DNA of 64,000 nt from Thermanaerothrix daxensis. Its GTDB lineage: Bacteria > Chloroflexota > Anaerolineae > Anaerolineales > Anaerolineaceae. Every line of letters starts with the position of its first letter. Positions within the stretch are counted from its first letter, which is position 1. The position numbers and the translations under genes are program-made. The stretch spans positions 620,001 through 684,000 of the forward strand of contig NZ_LGKO01000002.1 of assembly GCF_001306145.1 (NCBI RefSeq). Direction: 5' to 3'. This document shows positions 9,425-16,783 of this stretch, in pieces. Below the pieces are notes generated by a model that did not search any database, was not told the origin of the DNA, and worked only from the letters and a program-made list of their open reading frames with translations.

Positions 9425-9427
9425 CCG

Positions 9428-10000
9428 ATGATGGGACGCTGGCGCGTGGGTGATGTGATCGGTGCGGTAGTCTTTGGGCTTTTGGCGGGGGCGCGCCTGC
9501 GGCAGGCGCTGGCCGGTGAGGCGGCGCTGGTGGTGCTGGTGGCGCAGGCCGGGCTGGCGGCGTTCCTGATGCTGGCTCGGCGTCCCGAAAAGAGCACGGC
9601 GTCCCTCTCACAGCGGCTAACCGCCTGGGGCGCGGTGCTACTGCCTTTTGGTCTGCAGATCGCGGACGTGCCGCCGGCGGCGCTGTGGCTGTCCGTCCTG
9701 GGCGTGGCGTTCTCGGTGTGGGGACTTTTGAGCCTGGGGCGGAGTTTCGGCATTGCGCCGGCGGATCGCGGGCTGGTGACCCGCGGAGCCTACCGGATCG
9801 TGCGTCATCCCATGTATCTGGGCGAGATGGCGTCTTACCTTGCGCTGGGACTGGCGCGGGTAAGCCTGTGGAACGTCCTCTTGCTGGCGCTGATCCTGGC
9901 GCTGTTTGTGGTGCGGATACGCTGGGAAGAGGCGCTGATCGCGGGCTACGAGACCTACCGATCACAGGTGCGCTGGCGTCTTTTGCCCGGCGTGTGGTGA
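9428..10000 (+). CDS. Isoprenylcysteine carboxyl methyltransferase-like membrane protein
   Basis: This 190-residue protein has about five hydrophobic segments and the ICMT/phospholipid-methyltransferase signature GAYRIVRHPMYLGE near residues 119-132. A C-terminal RWEEALIAGY...Y...V pattern follows near residues 160-180. Family members are SAM-dependent membrane methylases, but bacterial substrates are mostly unknown. Its place inside the Tad-like operon is unusual and could mean modification of a pilin or a lipid. That is inference. Start at the first of two adjacent ATGs, three bases after the zinc-ribbon gene. Confidence 0.7.
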   Translation: MMGRWRVGDVIGAVVFGLLAGARLRQALAGEAALVVLVAQAGLAAFLMLARRPEKSTASLSQRLTAWGAVLLPFGLQIADVPPAALWLSVLGVAFSVWGLLSLGRSFGIAPADRGLVTRGAYRIVRHPMYLGEMASYLALGLARVSLWNVLLLALILALFVVRIRWEEALIAGYETYRSQVRWRLLPGVW

Positions 10001-10021
10001 GGGAGGTGGTGTGTGATTCAG

Positions 10022-10118
10022 TTGTGCGTCATGTTTTTTGGGGCTTACGGGGCCGAAAATGCGCAGTTGTGCGTCAAAAACGGGGTGTTTATGACGCACA
10101 AGAGTAGTTGTGCGTCAT
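10022..10118 (+). repeat. Cluster of TTGTGCGTCA repeats with a palindrome
   Basis: Three direct copies of TTGTGCGTCA lie at 10022, 10067 and 10108. One inverted copy (TGACGCACAA) lies at 10092-10101. The last two units form an 11-base perfect inverted repeat (10091-10101 and 10108-10118) around a 6-base centre. The cluster fills the only sizeable gap inside the Tad-like operon, just upstream of a small membrane-protein gene. It looks like a binding site for an element-encoded regulator or an iteron-like site. Confidence 0.6.
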
Positions 10119-10134
10119 GTTTGGGAGGGCAAAA

Positions 10135-10269
10135 ATGACCGCTTTCGCCGCCTTCGTTCAGGGCATTCTTCTGATCCTCGGCGGCTTGACCCTCATTGAC
10201 TTGGCCCACCGGTGTCCCGTGTGGGCTTATCAGCGTGCCCGGAAACGACAAAAAACGCGTAGGAGGTAG
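10135..10269 (+). CDS. 44-residue membrane peptide
   Basis: A GGGAGG site 8 bases upstream supports this short frame. It encodes one hydrophobic segment (residues about 3-24) followed by a strongly basic C-terminus with several Arg and Lys residues. The stop lies 4 bases before the next ATG, inside that gene's ribosome site, which suggests coupling. I recognise no family. It is the first gene after the TTGTGCGTCA repeat cluster. Confidence 0.5.
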   Translation: MTAFAAFVQGILLILGGLTLIDLAHRCPVWAYQRARKRQKTRRR

Positions 10270-10273
10270 CCGT

Positions 10274-10462
10274 ATGATGGCGTTCATGATCGGCCCGTGT
10301 GGCGAGGAATTACCGCTGGCCGCTGGAATACTGGTGATCTTGCTTGCCTTGACCCAACTCCCGCTGCCCACGATCTGGAAGATTGTGATTGTCATCCTGC
10401 TGACCGTGATCGCCGCGGTTGGCATTGTCATCTCGACCAGACCTGATCGGGATAAATCATGA
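10274..10462 (+). CDS. 62-residue membrane protein with two hydrophobic segments
   Basis: AGGAGG lies 7 bases before the first of two ATGs and decides the start; a longer frame reaching back to 10196 has no ribosome site and would overlap the preceding gene. The product has two predicted membrane segments (about residues 14-30 and 33-53) joined by a short turn, and a charged tail. The stop overlaps the next ATG. Unknown family; a small structural or regulatory component of the surface apparatus is possible. Confidence 0.55.
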   Translation: MMAFMIGPCGEELPLAAGILVILLALTQLPLPTIWKIVIVILLTVIAAVGIVISTRPDRDKS

Positions 10463-11787
10463 ACCTGCGGCTTTTTCGTCTGCTCTTATCCCTGCTTCTT
10501 GCGCTGATCCTGATCCTGGTCTGGCCGGGCGGTGTGCGTTCGGCAGCGCCGCTTCCGCCCGGGCGCACGCTCAGCGTGGACGGGCACAACAACGGCTACA
10601 TTGACTGGGCGGGGCCGGTCAGCGTTCAGAGCCACTACCATGCGGACGCGATCTGTCCCACGGGATGCACGGAGACGGTGACCCGCCTGGAGCCGGGCGG
10701 GGTGGTCAGCGGCGCGCTTGCACCTTATCCCATTGCCATGTTCCGCGTGGGTGTGTCGCAGTCCTACGATCCCGGCGTAGGGATCGCCACGCTCACGGCG
10801 TGCACGGCCACGGCCAGCATGGATTTGTTCCTGCCCGGCGGCGGTGGTTCGGACGGGTATATCAACATCTATCTGCCCGTGCCCGCCGGGTGCACCACCT
10901 GGACGCTCACGGCCAGCCGCGGCTACGTTTACTTTCGCCATGTGGACGTGACCTATGCGCCGACCCCCACGCCGGCAGCACCGACCCCGACGTTCACCTT
11001 CACACCGGTTCCACCCACGCCCACGTTTACGCCGACCTTCACACCCACGTTCACGGCAACCTACACACCGACCTTCACGCCTACGTTCACGGCAACTTTC
11101 ACGCCCACGTTTACGCCGACGTACACACCTACGTTTACCCCAACCCCCACGGACACCCCGACCCCAACGCCAACCGATACCCCTACGCCAACACCGACCG
11201 ACACGCCGACACCAACGCCTACGGACACCCCGACGCCGACCCCCACGGACACCCCCACGCCAACGCCGACCGATACACCCACGCCCACAGCGACCTTCAC
11301 GGCCACGCCAACAGATACGCCGACACCCACGGCGACTTTCACGGCTACCCCGACTGCCACGGCAACGGCGACCTTTACGGCTACGCCGACTGCCGCGGCA
11401 ACGGCGACCTTCACACCGACTGCTATGGCCACGGCGGTGGTTGCGCCGCCCGCGCCGCTGAGGCGTGCAGTGACCACGGCCACAACCTCGGCCACTCCAA
11501 CGGCAACCGCTACGGATACCTCAACGCCGACCTCAACGGCTACGAGGGTTGCGGTCACACCAACACCCGTCCAGCCCACGCCCACGTTTTCACCCACGCC
11601 CACACCGGTCAGGGTGCAGGTGCAGCAGATCGTGCGCTCGGCGCGCTTGTTCTGGCAGTTCCTGACCCTGCTGGGCCTGGCGCTGGCGCTGGGCGTAGCG
11701 GCGGTGCGGGATCAGCGTCCGAAGATCATCCGCCGCCTGGCACGGCGGTTTGACGAGATCATTCGTTTGGAGAAGGAGGACAGATGA
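10459..11787 (+). CDS. Secreted wall-spanning protein with long Thr-Pro repeat stalk
   Basis: This 442-residue protein has a signal peptide (residues 1-28) and a folded N-terminal domain (about 29-168) with four Cys in CPTGC and isolated positions. A long Thr-Pro stalk follows (about 170-380), with TDTPTPTP and TPTFTPTF units, then a C-terminal membrane segment near 395-415 and a basic cytoplasmic tail. The topology suggests a globular head held outside the wall on a rigid stalk anchored in the membrane. Similar stalks are frequent in Chloroflexota. It could be an adhesin-like tip or mating-contact protein; that role is inferred. The DNA of the stalk is itself a degenerate tandem repeat. Confidence 0.7.
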   Translation: MNLRLFRLLLSLLLALILILVWPGGVRSAAPLPPGRTLSVDGHNNGYIDWAGPVSVQSHYHADAICPTGCTETVTRLEPGGVVSGALAPYPIAMFRVGVSQSYDPGVGIATLTACTATASMDLFLPGGGGSDGYINIYLPVPAGCTTWTLTASRGYVYFRHVDVTYAPTPTPAAPTPTFTFTPVPPTPTFTPTFTPTFTATYTPTFTPTFTATFTPTFTPTYTPTFTPTPTDTPTPTPTDTPTPTPTDTPTPTPTDTPTPTPTDTPTPTPTDTPTPTATFTATPTDTPTPTATFTATPTATATATFTATPTAAATATFTPTAMATAVVAPPAPLRRAVTTATTSATPTATATDTSTPTSTATRVAVTPTPVQPTPTFSPTPTPVRVQVQQIVRSARLFWQFLTLLGLALALGVAAVRDQRPKIIRRLARRFDEIIRLEKEDR

Positions 11788-12335
11788 TTGACGTTTTGGG
11801 CATTGCGACACTGGCCGCGGTCTTGCTGTTGGGCGCAATCCTGACCCTGTATAACTCGCGCCAAGCCTCTGCCCTGCGCGAAATGGAGCAGGTGCTTTCG
11901 GATTGGTATCTCATGCAGGTGGCCGAACGGCGCGAGAGGAAGCGACAGGCGATCCACGTGGATGACCCGCTGGCCTGGCTGAGCCAACAGGCCGGGGTCA
12001 AGGTGGTCTCTGCCGAGCGGCGGCTGGATCAACCGCCGGCGGCGGCGTTCCTGACCGAGAGCGCCGTGCGCCTGGTGGTCTCGCCGCTCCCGCCGGAGCG
12101 CCTCAAAGCGGCCTTGAAGCCGCTGGAAGCCAAAAACGGCAAGGTGGCTCATCTGGTGGATCCGCTTTTGGGTCGGAACATGCGGCGGGTCGAGGTGATC
12201 GAGCGCTCGATCCTGAACGCGGGCGAGTGGTTTGACGTGGAAGCCGGGCAGGCGCTCCAAGGGCTGGATTTGCCCTGGGGTGAACCCAAGCGCCTGTATT
12301 TCTACCGGGTACCACTGGTGGAGAAGAAGGCATGA
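11784..12335 (+). CDS. Membrane-anchored cytoplasmic protein, unknown function
   Basis: This 183-residue protein has one N-terminal membrane segment (about residues 4-24), a basic coiled region (28-56), and a soluble domain that looks alpha/beta (60-180). The ATG overlaps the upstream stop, and the TGA overlaps the prepilin-peptidase start. I recognise no family. Its topology resembles accessory proteins that link a membrane platform to cytoplasmic partners. It lies between the stalk protein and the prepilin peptidase, so a role in the pilus apparatus is reasonable but unproven. Confidence 0.55.
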   Translation: MIDVLGIATLAAVLLLGAILTLYNSRQASALREMEQVLSDWYLMQVAERRERKRQAIHVDDPLAWLSQQAGVKVVSAERRLDQPPAAAFLTESAVRLVVSPLPPERLKAALKPLEAKNGKVAHLVDPLLGRNMRRVEVIERSILNAGEWFDVEAGQALQGLDLPWGEPKRLYFYRVPLVEKKA

Positions 12336-12736
12336 TCCTACCCGGGCTGATCGTCCTGTGGCTGGTGGGGTGCGCCTGGTCAGACCTGCGTCGCCGGCAG
12401 GTCGGCAACCCCCTCACCCTGCCCGTCCTGGGCGCGGCGCTGGTGGCCGCGGTTGTGCAGGGCGGTGAGGCGCTCTTGCGCCTGGGACTGGTCGGTCTGG
12501 TGCTGGGCGTGCTGTGGCAGAAAGGAGGGATGGGCGGCGCAGATGTCAAAATCCTGCTGGCGCTGGCGGGCTTGTGGCCGGCGGGCCTGCTGGGGGCGCT
12601 CGCGGCTCTGCTGATCGCCGGCCTGGTGCGGATGCTCCGCCGTCAGGGACGGGTGCGCTACGCGGCGGTACCCGCCATGGCGGTGGGCAGTTTGCTGACC
12701 CTTTCAATCCAAATTCTGGTTCAAGGAGGTTTTTAG
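12332..12736 (+). CDS. tadV: Prepilin peptidase, A24 family (CpaA/TadV type)
   Basis: The 134-residue protein is a short A24 aspartic peptidase without the N-methylase region of PilD, as usual for CpaA/TadV. The two catalytic aspartates appear as Asp18 in WSDLRRRQVGN and Asp71 in GMGGADVK, and most of the rest is hydrophobic. It should cleave the Flp pilin encoded two bases downstream after its Gly and may also process TadE and TadG-like proteins. Its presence makes the operon self-sufficient for pilin maturation. Confidence 0.85.
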   Translation: MILPGLIVLWLVGCAWSDLRRRQVGNPLTLPVLGAALVAAVVQGGEALLRLGLVGLVLGVLWQKGGMGGADVKILLALAGLWPAGLLGALAALLIAGLVRMLRRQGRVRYAAVPAMAVGSLLTLSIQILVQGGF

Positions 12737-12738
12737 CC

Positions 12739-12888
12739 ATGTTCAAGTTCTTGCGCGATACCGAAGGTTCCAACATGGGTGAGTATGTCGTGATCGGCGC
12801 GCTGGTGCTCTTGGTGGCGCTGGTGGGCTTTCAAGCCCTGGGTGTGAACATCCTGGGCACGGTGCTCAAAGTGGCCGGTTCGATCTAG
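12739..12888 (+). CDS. flp: Flp-type pilin
   Basis: The 49-residue prepilin has the class IVb signature: a leader ending in Gly, then SNMGEY with Glu at +5 and Tyr at +6 of the mature form, then about 20 hydrophobic residues. Cleavage after Gly10 would leave a mature pilin of about 39 residues. AAGGAGG lies upstream at good spacing. It should be processed by the adjacent peptidase and polymerised by TadA/B/C. Longer upstream frames overlap the peptidase gene and are rejected. This gene shows that the operon builds a fibre rather than only a secretion platform. Confidence 0.85.
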   Translation: MFKFLRDTEGSNMGEYVVIGALVLLVALVGFQALGVNILGTVLKVAGSI

Positions 12889-12898
12889 GGAGGTGGGT

Positions 12899-13303
12899 AT
12901 GCGCTTTGCCCGGCGTGAACGCGGGAATGCGATGGCCGAGACCGCGGTGGTGCTGCCGGTGGTGCTGGTGCTCACCTTTGCCCTGGTCAACTTTGCCATT
13001 GCCGGGTATGCGTCCGTGGCGGCGGCGAACGCCGCCAACTACGGCGCGCGGGCCGGCTCGGTGGCGCAGCAGGGGGCGGCAGGGGTGGCGGCCTCTGCCG
13101 CCAACGCCGCGCTGGCCAAGACGATGATCGGGGAGTATGCGGTGGCCGCCTACGGCGGCGGGCGTCCCGGCGCGCAGGTCGTGGTGGTGGTCAACTGGCG
13201 TGCGCCCAACTTCATCGGCTCGATGCTGTCGCTACTCGGCGGCGGTGGGAACGTGGAGTTCAAGGGACAGGCGCGGAGCACCTTCCGACAGGAGGGCTGG
13301 TGA
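12899..13303 (+). CDS. tadE: TadE-like minor pilin
   Basis: This 134-residue protein has a basic N-terminus and the TadE signature RGNAMAETAVVLPVVL, with Glu in the pseudopilin position, followed by a hydrophobic helix (about residues 17-38). The rest is an Ala/Gly-rich extracellular domain. TadE proteins are minor pilins needed for Flp fibre formation. GGGAGG is well spaced for the ATG at 12899; a GTG six bases upstream is less likely. The gene overlaps the next by one base. Confidence 0.8.
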   Translation: MRFARRERGNAMAETAVVLPVVLVLTFALVNFAIAGYASVAAANAANYGARAGSVAQQGAAGVAASAANAALAKTMIGEYAVAAYGGGRPGAQVVVVVNWRAPNFIGSMLSLLGGGGNVEFKGQARSTFRQEGW

Positions 13304-13740
13304 TGACGCACAGGCGACTGGAACGCGGTCAGGTCTTGCCGTATGTGGCGGTGTTCCTGGCGCTGGTGGTGGTGCCGCTGGCGGTTTTGGCGGTGGACGT
13401 GGTGCGGGCGCTGTATGTGCGCACACACCTGCAAACCGCCACCGATGCCGCCTGTGAAGCCGCGGCGCAGGCGATTGACGCCGCGGCGTTCCGTAGCAGT
13501 GGCGCGGAGCGGATCAACCTGGGCTTGGGAGCCGGCTACGCCCAACGCGAGTTTGCCGCCACGGTGGCCGACCAGGGCATTGTCGGCTACGGCCCGGCGC
13601 TGACGGCGATCTGGCTTCAGTCGCCCACGGTGGTGGCGTGCCGTGCTACGGCTTCGGTGCACCTGCTCATCCCGGCCTCGCCGGTGGCGCTGAACGTCAG
13701 CGCCGTGTCGGTGTCGGAGATGCGGGTGCGGCGGCGCTAG
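13303..13740 (+). CDS. TadG-like pilus-associated protein
   Basis: The 145-residue protein starts with RGQVLPYVAVFLALVVVPL, the N-terminal hydrophobic motif of TadG-like and related pilus-assembly proteins. An ALYVRTHLQTATDAACEAAA segment matches the usual helix after it. It is much shorter than full TadG, which has a von Willebrand domain, so only the N-terminal module is present. The ATG overlaps the tadE stop (TGATG) and GGAGG lies 7 bases upstream. It is probably another minor pilin or wall component. Confidence 0.7.
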   Translation: MTHRRLERGQVLPYVAVFLALVVVPLAVLAVDVVRALYVRTHLQTATDAACEAAAQAIDAAAFRSSGAERINLGLGAGYAQREFAATVADQGIVGYGPALTAIWLQSPTVVACRATASVHLLIPASPVALNVSAVSVSEMRVRRR

Positions 13741-13823
13741 GACTGGCCGATGGCGCGCGGGTCGGTCAGGCGCACCGGCGCACGGAGACCGCCCCAATCC
13801 GAGCGAAAGGAGGTCTCCCCGCC

Positions 13824-13958
13824 ATGCGCAGCGCCGTAGCCACCCTGTGGCTCTACCTGATCCAGGTCGGAGCCGCCCTGGTGGTGGGCAACCTGCTGGC
13901 GAAGCGGTTGGCGCTGTCCCTGAACTTGCTTCTGTGGCAGTTGAACCGCTTCTTCTAG
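13824..13958 (+). CDS. 44-residue hydrophobic peptide
   Basis: A strong AAAGGAGG precedes this short frame. The product is almost entirely hydrophobic, with one long membrane helix (residues about 5-38), and ends in aromatic residues. The upstream leader contains GGAGACC (13784) and GGTCTCC (13812), an inverted repeat that overlaps the ribosome site and could limit translation. Unknown family. It follows the TadG-like gene after 83 bases and is probably in the same transcript. Confidence 0.5.
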   Translation: MRSAVATLWLYLIQVGAALVVGNLLAKRLALSLNLLLWQLNRFF

Positions 13959-14029
13959 GCCGCGGGCACGGCGGCGGTGGCACTGGCTACCTGCCGCCGC
14001 CCACCCACGGGTGACGCGAAAGGAGGCTC

Positions 14030-14473
14030 ATGGAGATCGAGGTTGACCTGAACGGACTGAAAATATCCAATCTGGCAGTCATAGCGCTGGTGGTAGTGCT
14101 GGTGATCCTGGGTATGGTGGGCTACCGGGTCACGCCGGAGGGCAACCGCATCCTGACCTGGGAGGACTGGCAGGTGCAGAAGGCGCACCTGGCATACCGC
14201 CGCGAGGTCGGCGTGTTGCAGAGCGCGCTTGACCGCCTGGCGCAGGTGATGAACCGCACGCCGGATCCTCTGCGGGCGCAGATGACGGCGGATCGCGTCC
14301 TGCGCGATCTGGACGAGGTGCGCCTGGCGGTGCTGGAGCCGGCCAAGGGTGCGGTGAGCGAGGCGGCGCTGGCGGTGCGCGCCTGGGCGCTGGGCGGCGA
14401 ACGGGACGCGGCGGTGCAGGCCGTTGCCCGCGCCGTGGAGGTTGTTCAGCAGGTCGCGGAGGAGGTGAAGTGA
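14030..14473 (+). CDS. Membrane-anchored helical protein, unknown function
   Basis: The 147-residue protein has a short N-terminal segment, one membrane helix (about residues 14-34), and a long mainly helical soluble part rich in Ala, Glu, Arg and Leu that could form a coiled coil. AAAGGAGG precedes the ATG, and the TGA overlaps the GTG of the next gene. It may tether the downstream nuclease-like protein to the membrane, because the two are translationally coupled. That link is inference; no family is recognised. Confidence 0.55.
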   Translation: MEIEVDLNGLKISNLAVIALVVVLVILGMVGYRVTPEGNRILTWEDWQVQKAHLAYRREVGVLQSALDRLAQVMNRTPDPLRAQMTADRVLRDLDEVRLAVLEPAKGAVSEAALAVRAWALGGERDAAVQAVARAVEVVQQVAEEVK

Positions 14474-15750
14474 GCGAGGTCTATCGCGAGCGAGCGCTTG
14501 CCGATCTCATTGCCGCCGAGCGCGACCTGCGGGAGAGCGCCGAGCGCCTGGCGCGGGACTACCGCGCGCTGGTGCTGGAACTGGCGCAGCGCCTGGCCGG
14601 TGAGGCGCTGGAAGCGCGGCGGCGGGAAGACCCTTCTGTGCCGCAGGGCTGGACGCCGGCGGAGTGGCGGGCGTTTTTCCTGACTGCTCTGCCCGGTACC
14701 GGCCAAAGCGGTTGGACAGCGTCCAACAACGGCCACCATGCGGCGCTGGAACGCAAGATCGAGCAGTTGGAGAAAGAGGTGGCGGGACTGCGCGAACGGC
14801 TGAACCAGGCGCAGATGGCGCTGACCAGGGTCGAGCGCGAGCGGGATCATGCCCAACGGGAAGCCGAGCGCTGGAAGGCCAAGGCAGAAGAGAAGCCCAA
14901 GGCGCAAGGCTCCGAGACGGCGGTGCAGCGCCGCCTGCCCACGCTGGATGACCTGCCCGACCTCTACCGAACGCTGGCGCGCGATTTGGAGCAGATGATC
15001 ATCCCGCAAGCGCCTGGGCGTTTTGAGCAGGCGCTGCGGCCCGAAGACGGCATCCGCTACCGCCGCAAGGTGCTGATCTTGAAGGCGATCTCGGCCATGG
15101 GCTTGTGCGCGCGGTTGGAGATTGACCGCGTGATCAGCGTGGTGGAAGGGATTTCGCCGCGCACCAACTCCGTGCGCCGCCCGGCGGAGGAACTGGTGGA
15201 GAGCGGCCTCTTGATCGGGGATAGTTTGCGCATCGAGCATCCGATCACCACGGGGCTGGCGGTGTATCGGCTGAGCGAGGACGGCAGGGCGCTGTGCCGA
15301 GAGTGGGGTTGGGCGGTGGTGGAAAACGAATGGGAGCGGGTGCTGCGCCTGCACCAGGGCGAGGCGCAGGAAGCGCACACGGTGATGATCTTGGCGTTTG
15401 CGCTGCATGCGCGCCTGCGGGGGTGGAACGCGGTGGTCTTGCCGGAGGTCGAGGGCACGAACGCTGCGCCGGATGTGCTGGTGGAGCGGGGCGAGGAACG
15501 CTGGTATGTGGAGGTGGAGCGCGGCGATGGCAGCCGCAGGAAGTGGAAGAACCTGGCCGGGCTGAACGGCGGGCAGGTGGCGCTGTGTGCGGCGGACGGC
15601 ATGGGACGGGCGCGGCTGGTGCGCGACTGCAAGGCGGAAGGGTTGAGCGGCGTGGCTACGGACTTGGAAGGCTTGATCTTTGAGGATGGTGCGCCGCGCG
15701 ACCTGGTGGAGATCACGCCGTCCGAACCGCTGTGGATCGAGCGCTGGTAG
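14470..15750 (+). CDS. Coiled-coil, winged-helix and nuclease-like protein (possible Replic_Relax-type relaxase)
   Basis: The 426-residue protein has a helical N-terminus, a coiled coil at about residues 95-150, and a winged-helix-like region near 195-285. The C-terminal domain (about 295-400) is organised like the Replic_Relax family of plasmid mobilisation proteins. It has a His in EAHTVMI, then AAPDVLV, then WYVEVERGD, reminiscent of a PD-(D/E)XK core. If correct, it would process DNA for transfer or replication of this element. The GTG start overlaps the upstream stop with GGAGG 4 bases before it. A hairpin-rich non-coding region follows. Family assignment is tentative. Confidence 0.5.
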   Translation: MSEVYRERALADLIAAERDLRESAERLARDYRALVLELAQRLAGEALEARRREDPSVPQGWTPAEWRAFFLTALPGTGQSGWTASNNGHHAALERKIEQLEKEVAGLRERLNQAQMALTRVERERDHAQREAERWKAKAEEKPKAQGSETAVQRRLPTLDDLPDLYRTLARDLEQMIIPQAPGRFEQALRPEDGIRYRRKVLILKAISAMGLCARLEIDRVISVVEGISPRTNSVRRPAEELVESGLLIGDSLRIEHPITTGLAVYRLSEDGRALCREWGWAVVENEWERVLRLHQGEAQEAHTVMILAFALHARLRGWNAVVLPEVEGTNAAPDVLVERGEERWYVEVERGDGSRRKWKNLAGLNGGQVALCAADGMGRARLVRDCKAEGLSGVATDLEGLIFEDGAPRDLVEITPSEPLWIERW

Positions 15751-15968
15751 CCTGGCCGGGGTGGTGAACGGGTGTTCACGATCCCGGTCAGGGGATCAGC
15801 CCGATCCTGATCCTCTGACGGCACCTTACCACGGCGTGGTGCAGCTCTCTGACCCGTTGGGTGGGCGCCGGCTGCCTTCACTCCGCAAGGGCGTGTGGGG
15901 GACATGCCTTTGCGGAGGGCAGCCGGCTAGGCTACCCGCCGAAACCCACTCACGAAAGGAGAGCCGCC
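15751..15968. other. Hairpin-rich non-coding region, candidate origin of transfer or replication
   Basis: This 218-base gap follows the possible relaxase gene. It contains a perfect short palindrome (GTGAAC at 15763, GTTCAC at 15773) and a large imperfect hairpin from 15867 to 15927. The outer arms of that hairpin are GCCGGCTGCC and GGCAGCCGGC, and its inner arms are CTCCGCAAGG and CCTTTGCGGAG. There is no U-run after the hairpin, so it is not a standard terminator. Position and structure suit an oriT or single-strand origin. No coding frame here is convincing. Confidence 0.4.
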
Positions 15969-16190
15969 ATGAAACGAACGCTGATTGCGCTGATCGCCGG
16001 GGCACTGCTGTATGTCTTGTTTGGGGTTGACCTCGAAACGCTGTTCAACCTCAACGGGGACGCGGTGCTGTTGGGGGTGGCCGGGGCACTTGCCCTGGGC
16101 TTCCTCGGGTACCTCGTCTGGGCAGCGATCTACCTGGTGCGGGACTATCCGATTGATCGGCGCTTGAACGAGTATGTGCGCCGTGGCTAG
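15969..16190 (+). CDS. 73-residue membrane protein
   Basis: AAAGGAGAG lies upstream of the chosen ATG; a longer frame would run back through the large hairpin and is rejected. The product has two hydrophobic segments (about residues 3-20 and 32-57) separated by a short acidic loop, and ends in a basic tail. It is followed by a strong terminator, so it is the last gene of this transcription unit. Unknown family. Confidence 0.5.
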   Translation: MKRTLIALIAGALLYVLFGVDLETLFNLNGDAVLLGVAGALALGFLGYLVWAAIYLVRDYPIDRRLNEYVRRG

Positions 16191-16198
16191 GGCCGGCC

Positions 16199-16232
16199 AA
16201 AGCCCGCCTGTTACCCCCCGCAGGCGGGCTTT
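16199..16232 (+). terminator. Intrinsic terminator
   Basis: AAAGCCCGCCTG and CAGGCGGGCTTT form a perfect 12-base stem around a 10-base loop. It ends the long Tad-like transcription unit. The palindrome could also work on the other strand. Confidence 0.8.
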
Positions 16233-16250
16233 GCAATTTTGAAAGGTGGC

Positions 16251-16279
16251 TTGCGTGTTGGGCAAAACGCGCATACAAT
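16251..16279 (+). promoter_or_regulatory. Sigma70-type promoter for the structured leader
   Basis: TTGCGT and TACAAT are separated by exactly 17 bases. Transcription would start near 16286, just upstream of a terminator-like hairpin and the long structured leader of the Rad52-like gene. Confidence 0.6.
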
Positions 16280-16332
16280 ACGCATAGACGACCTACCCGG
16301 TTGTCGGAGTGATTGTGGCAACGCGTAGGCTG

Positions 16333-16359
16333 ACCCGCCGAGGCTATCGGCGGGTTTTT
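16333..16359 (+). terminator. Attenuator-like terminator in the leader
   Basis: ACCCGCCGA and TCGGCGGGT form a perfect 9-base stem with a 5-base loop and a run of five T. It lies about 50 bases after the predicted start site and well before any gene, so it would stop most transcripts early. The 5' arm belongs to a 23-base sequence repeated exactly 100 bases later (16323-16345 and 16423-16445), which may let the second copy compete in folding. Confidence 0.6.
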
Positions 16360-16783
16360 GTATTTTGGCGGCTGTCGGTGAAAGCCGGCGGTGCGGTGCA
16401 AGTCCCACCGGTCGCAGTGAGAGCGTAGGCTGACCCGCCGAGGCTCTTGGAACCTTGACAGATGAGGCTGAAGCCACTGGGCGGACGCCGCGGATGGGTT
16501 CCCTTGTCCTCTCCGTGAGACAGGCCTACCCGGTCTGTCTCAATCCGCCACCCCGCAGAGTGCTTGAGGCGGTGCAAGTCCGCCGGGGTGATGTCCCGCA
16601 AGGGCAGAACTTTAACAACCGCATAGGCGGAAAGGGACGGGTACACCTCCTGGTCTCACGGTCTCCCTCTGCTGCTTACCGCTCGGTAGGCGGTAGAGCG
16701 AGACCGTGAGGCTCACCCTGCCGTACCAGGGCAATACACCCAATATTGCCCCGGGTACGGACGGGGCAAAAAGGAGGTTTACC
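16360..16783 (+). ncRNA. Long structured leader RNA upstream of the Rad52-like gene
   Basis: No good coding frame exists in these 424 bases, but many inverted repeats do. GAGACAG pairs with CTGTCTC (16517, 16535) and CTCACGGTCTC pairs with GAGACCGTGAG (16655, 16700), and the motif GGTGCAAGTCC occurs twice (16395, 16571). Near the gene, a stem pairing 16721-16736 with 16744-16760 shares bases with a stem pairing 16746-16753 with 16762-16769, just before the ribosome site at 16772. The two are mutually exclusive. This layout resembles a riboswitch or other regulated leader. The repeated motif recalls the cobalamin riboswitch core, but the B12 box is not evident, so I do not assign it. Confidence 0.45.

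Noticed and set aside
10955-11600. Possible CRISPR array
   Set aside because: The repeats are short degenerate codon repeats (Thr-Pro) within a coding frame. They have no regular spacers.
11061-11603. A 180-codon minus-strand frame of Gly-Val repeats
   Set aside because: It is the antisense of the Thr-Pro repeat stalk and only mirrors that repeat.
14446-15408. A 320-codon minus-strand frame
   Set aside because: It is a shadow of the coiled-coil/nuclease-like gene. It has no ribosome site and unrealistic composition.
16360-16783. Cobalamin riboswitch
   Set aside because: GGTGCAAGTCC recalls the core, but I cannot find a proper B12 box or the expected order of conserved segments. It is left as an unassigned structured leader.
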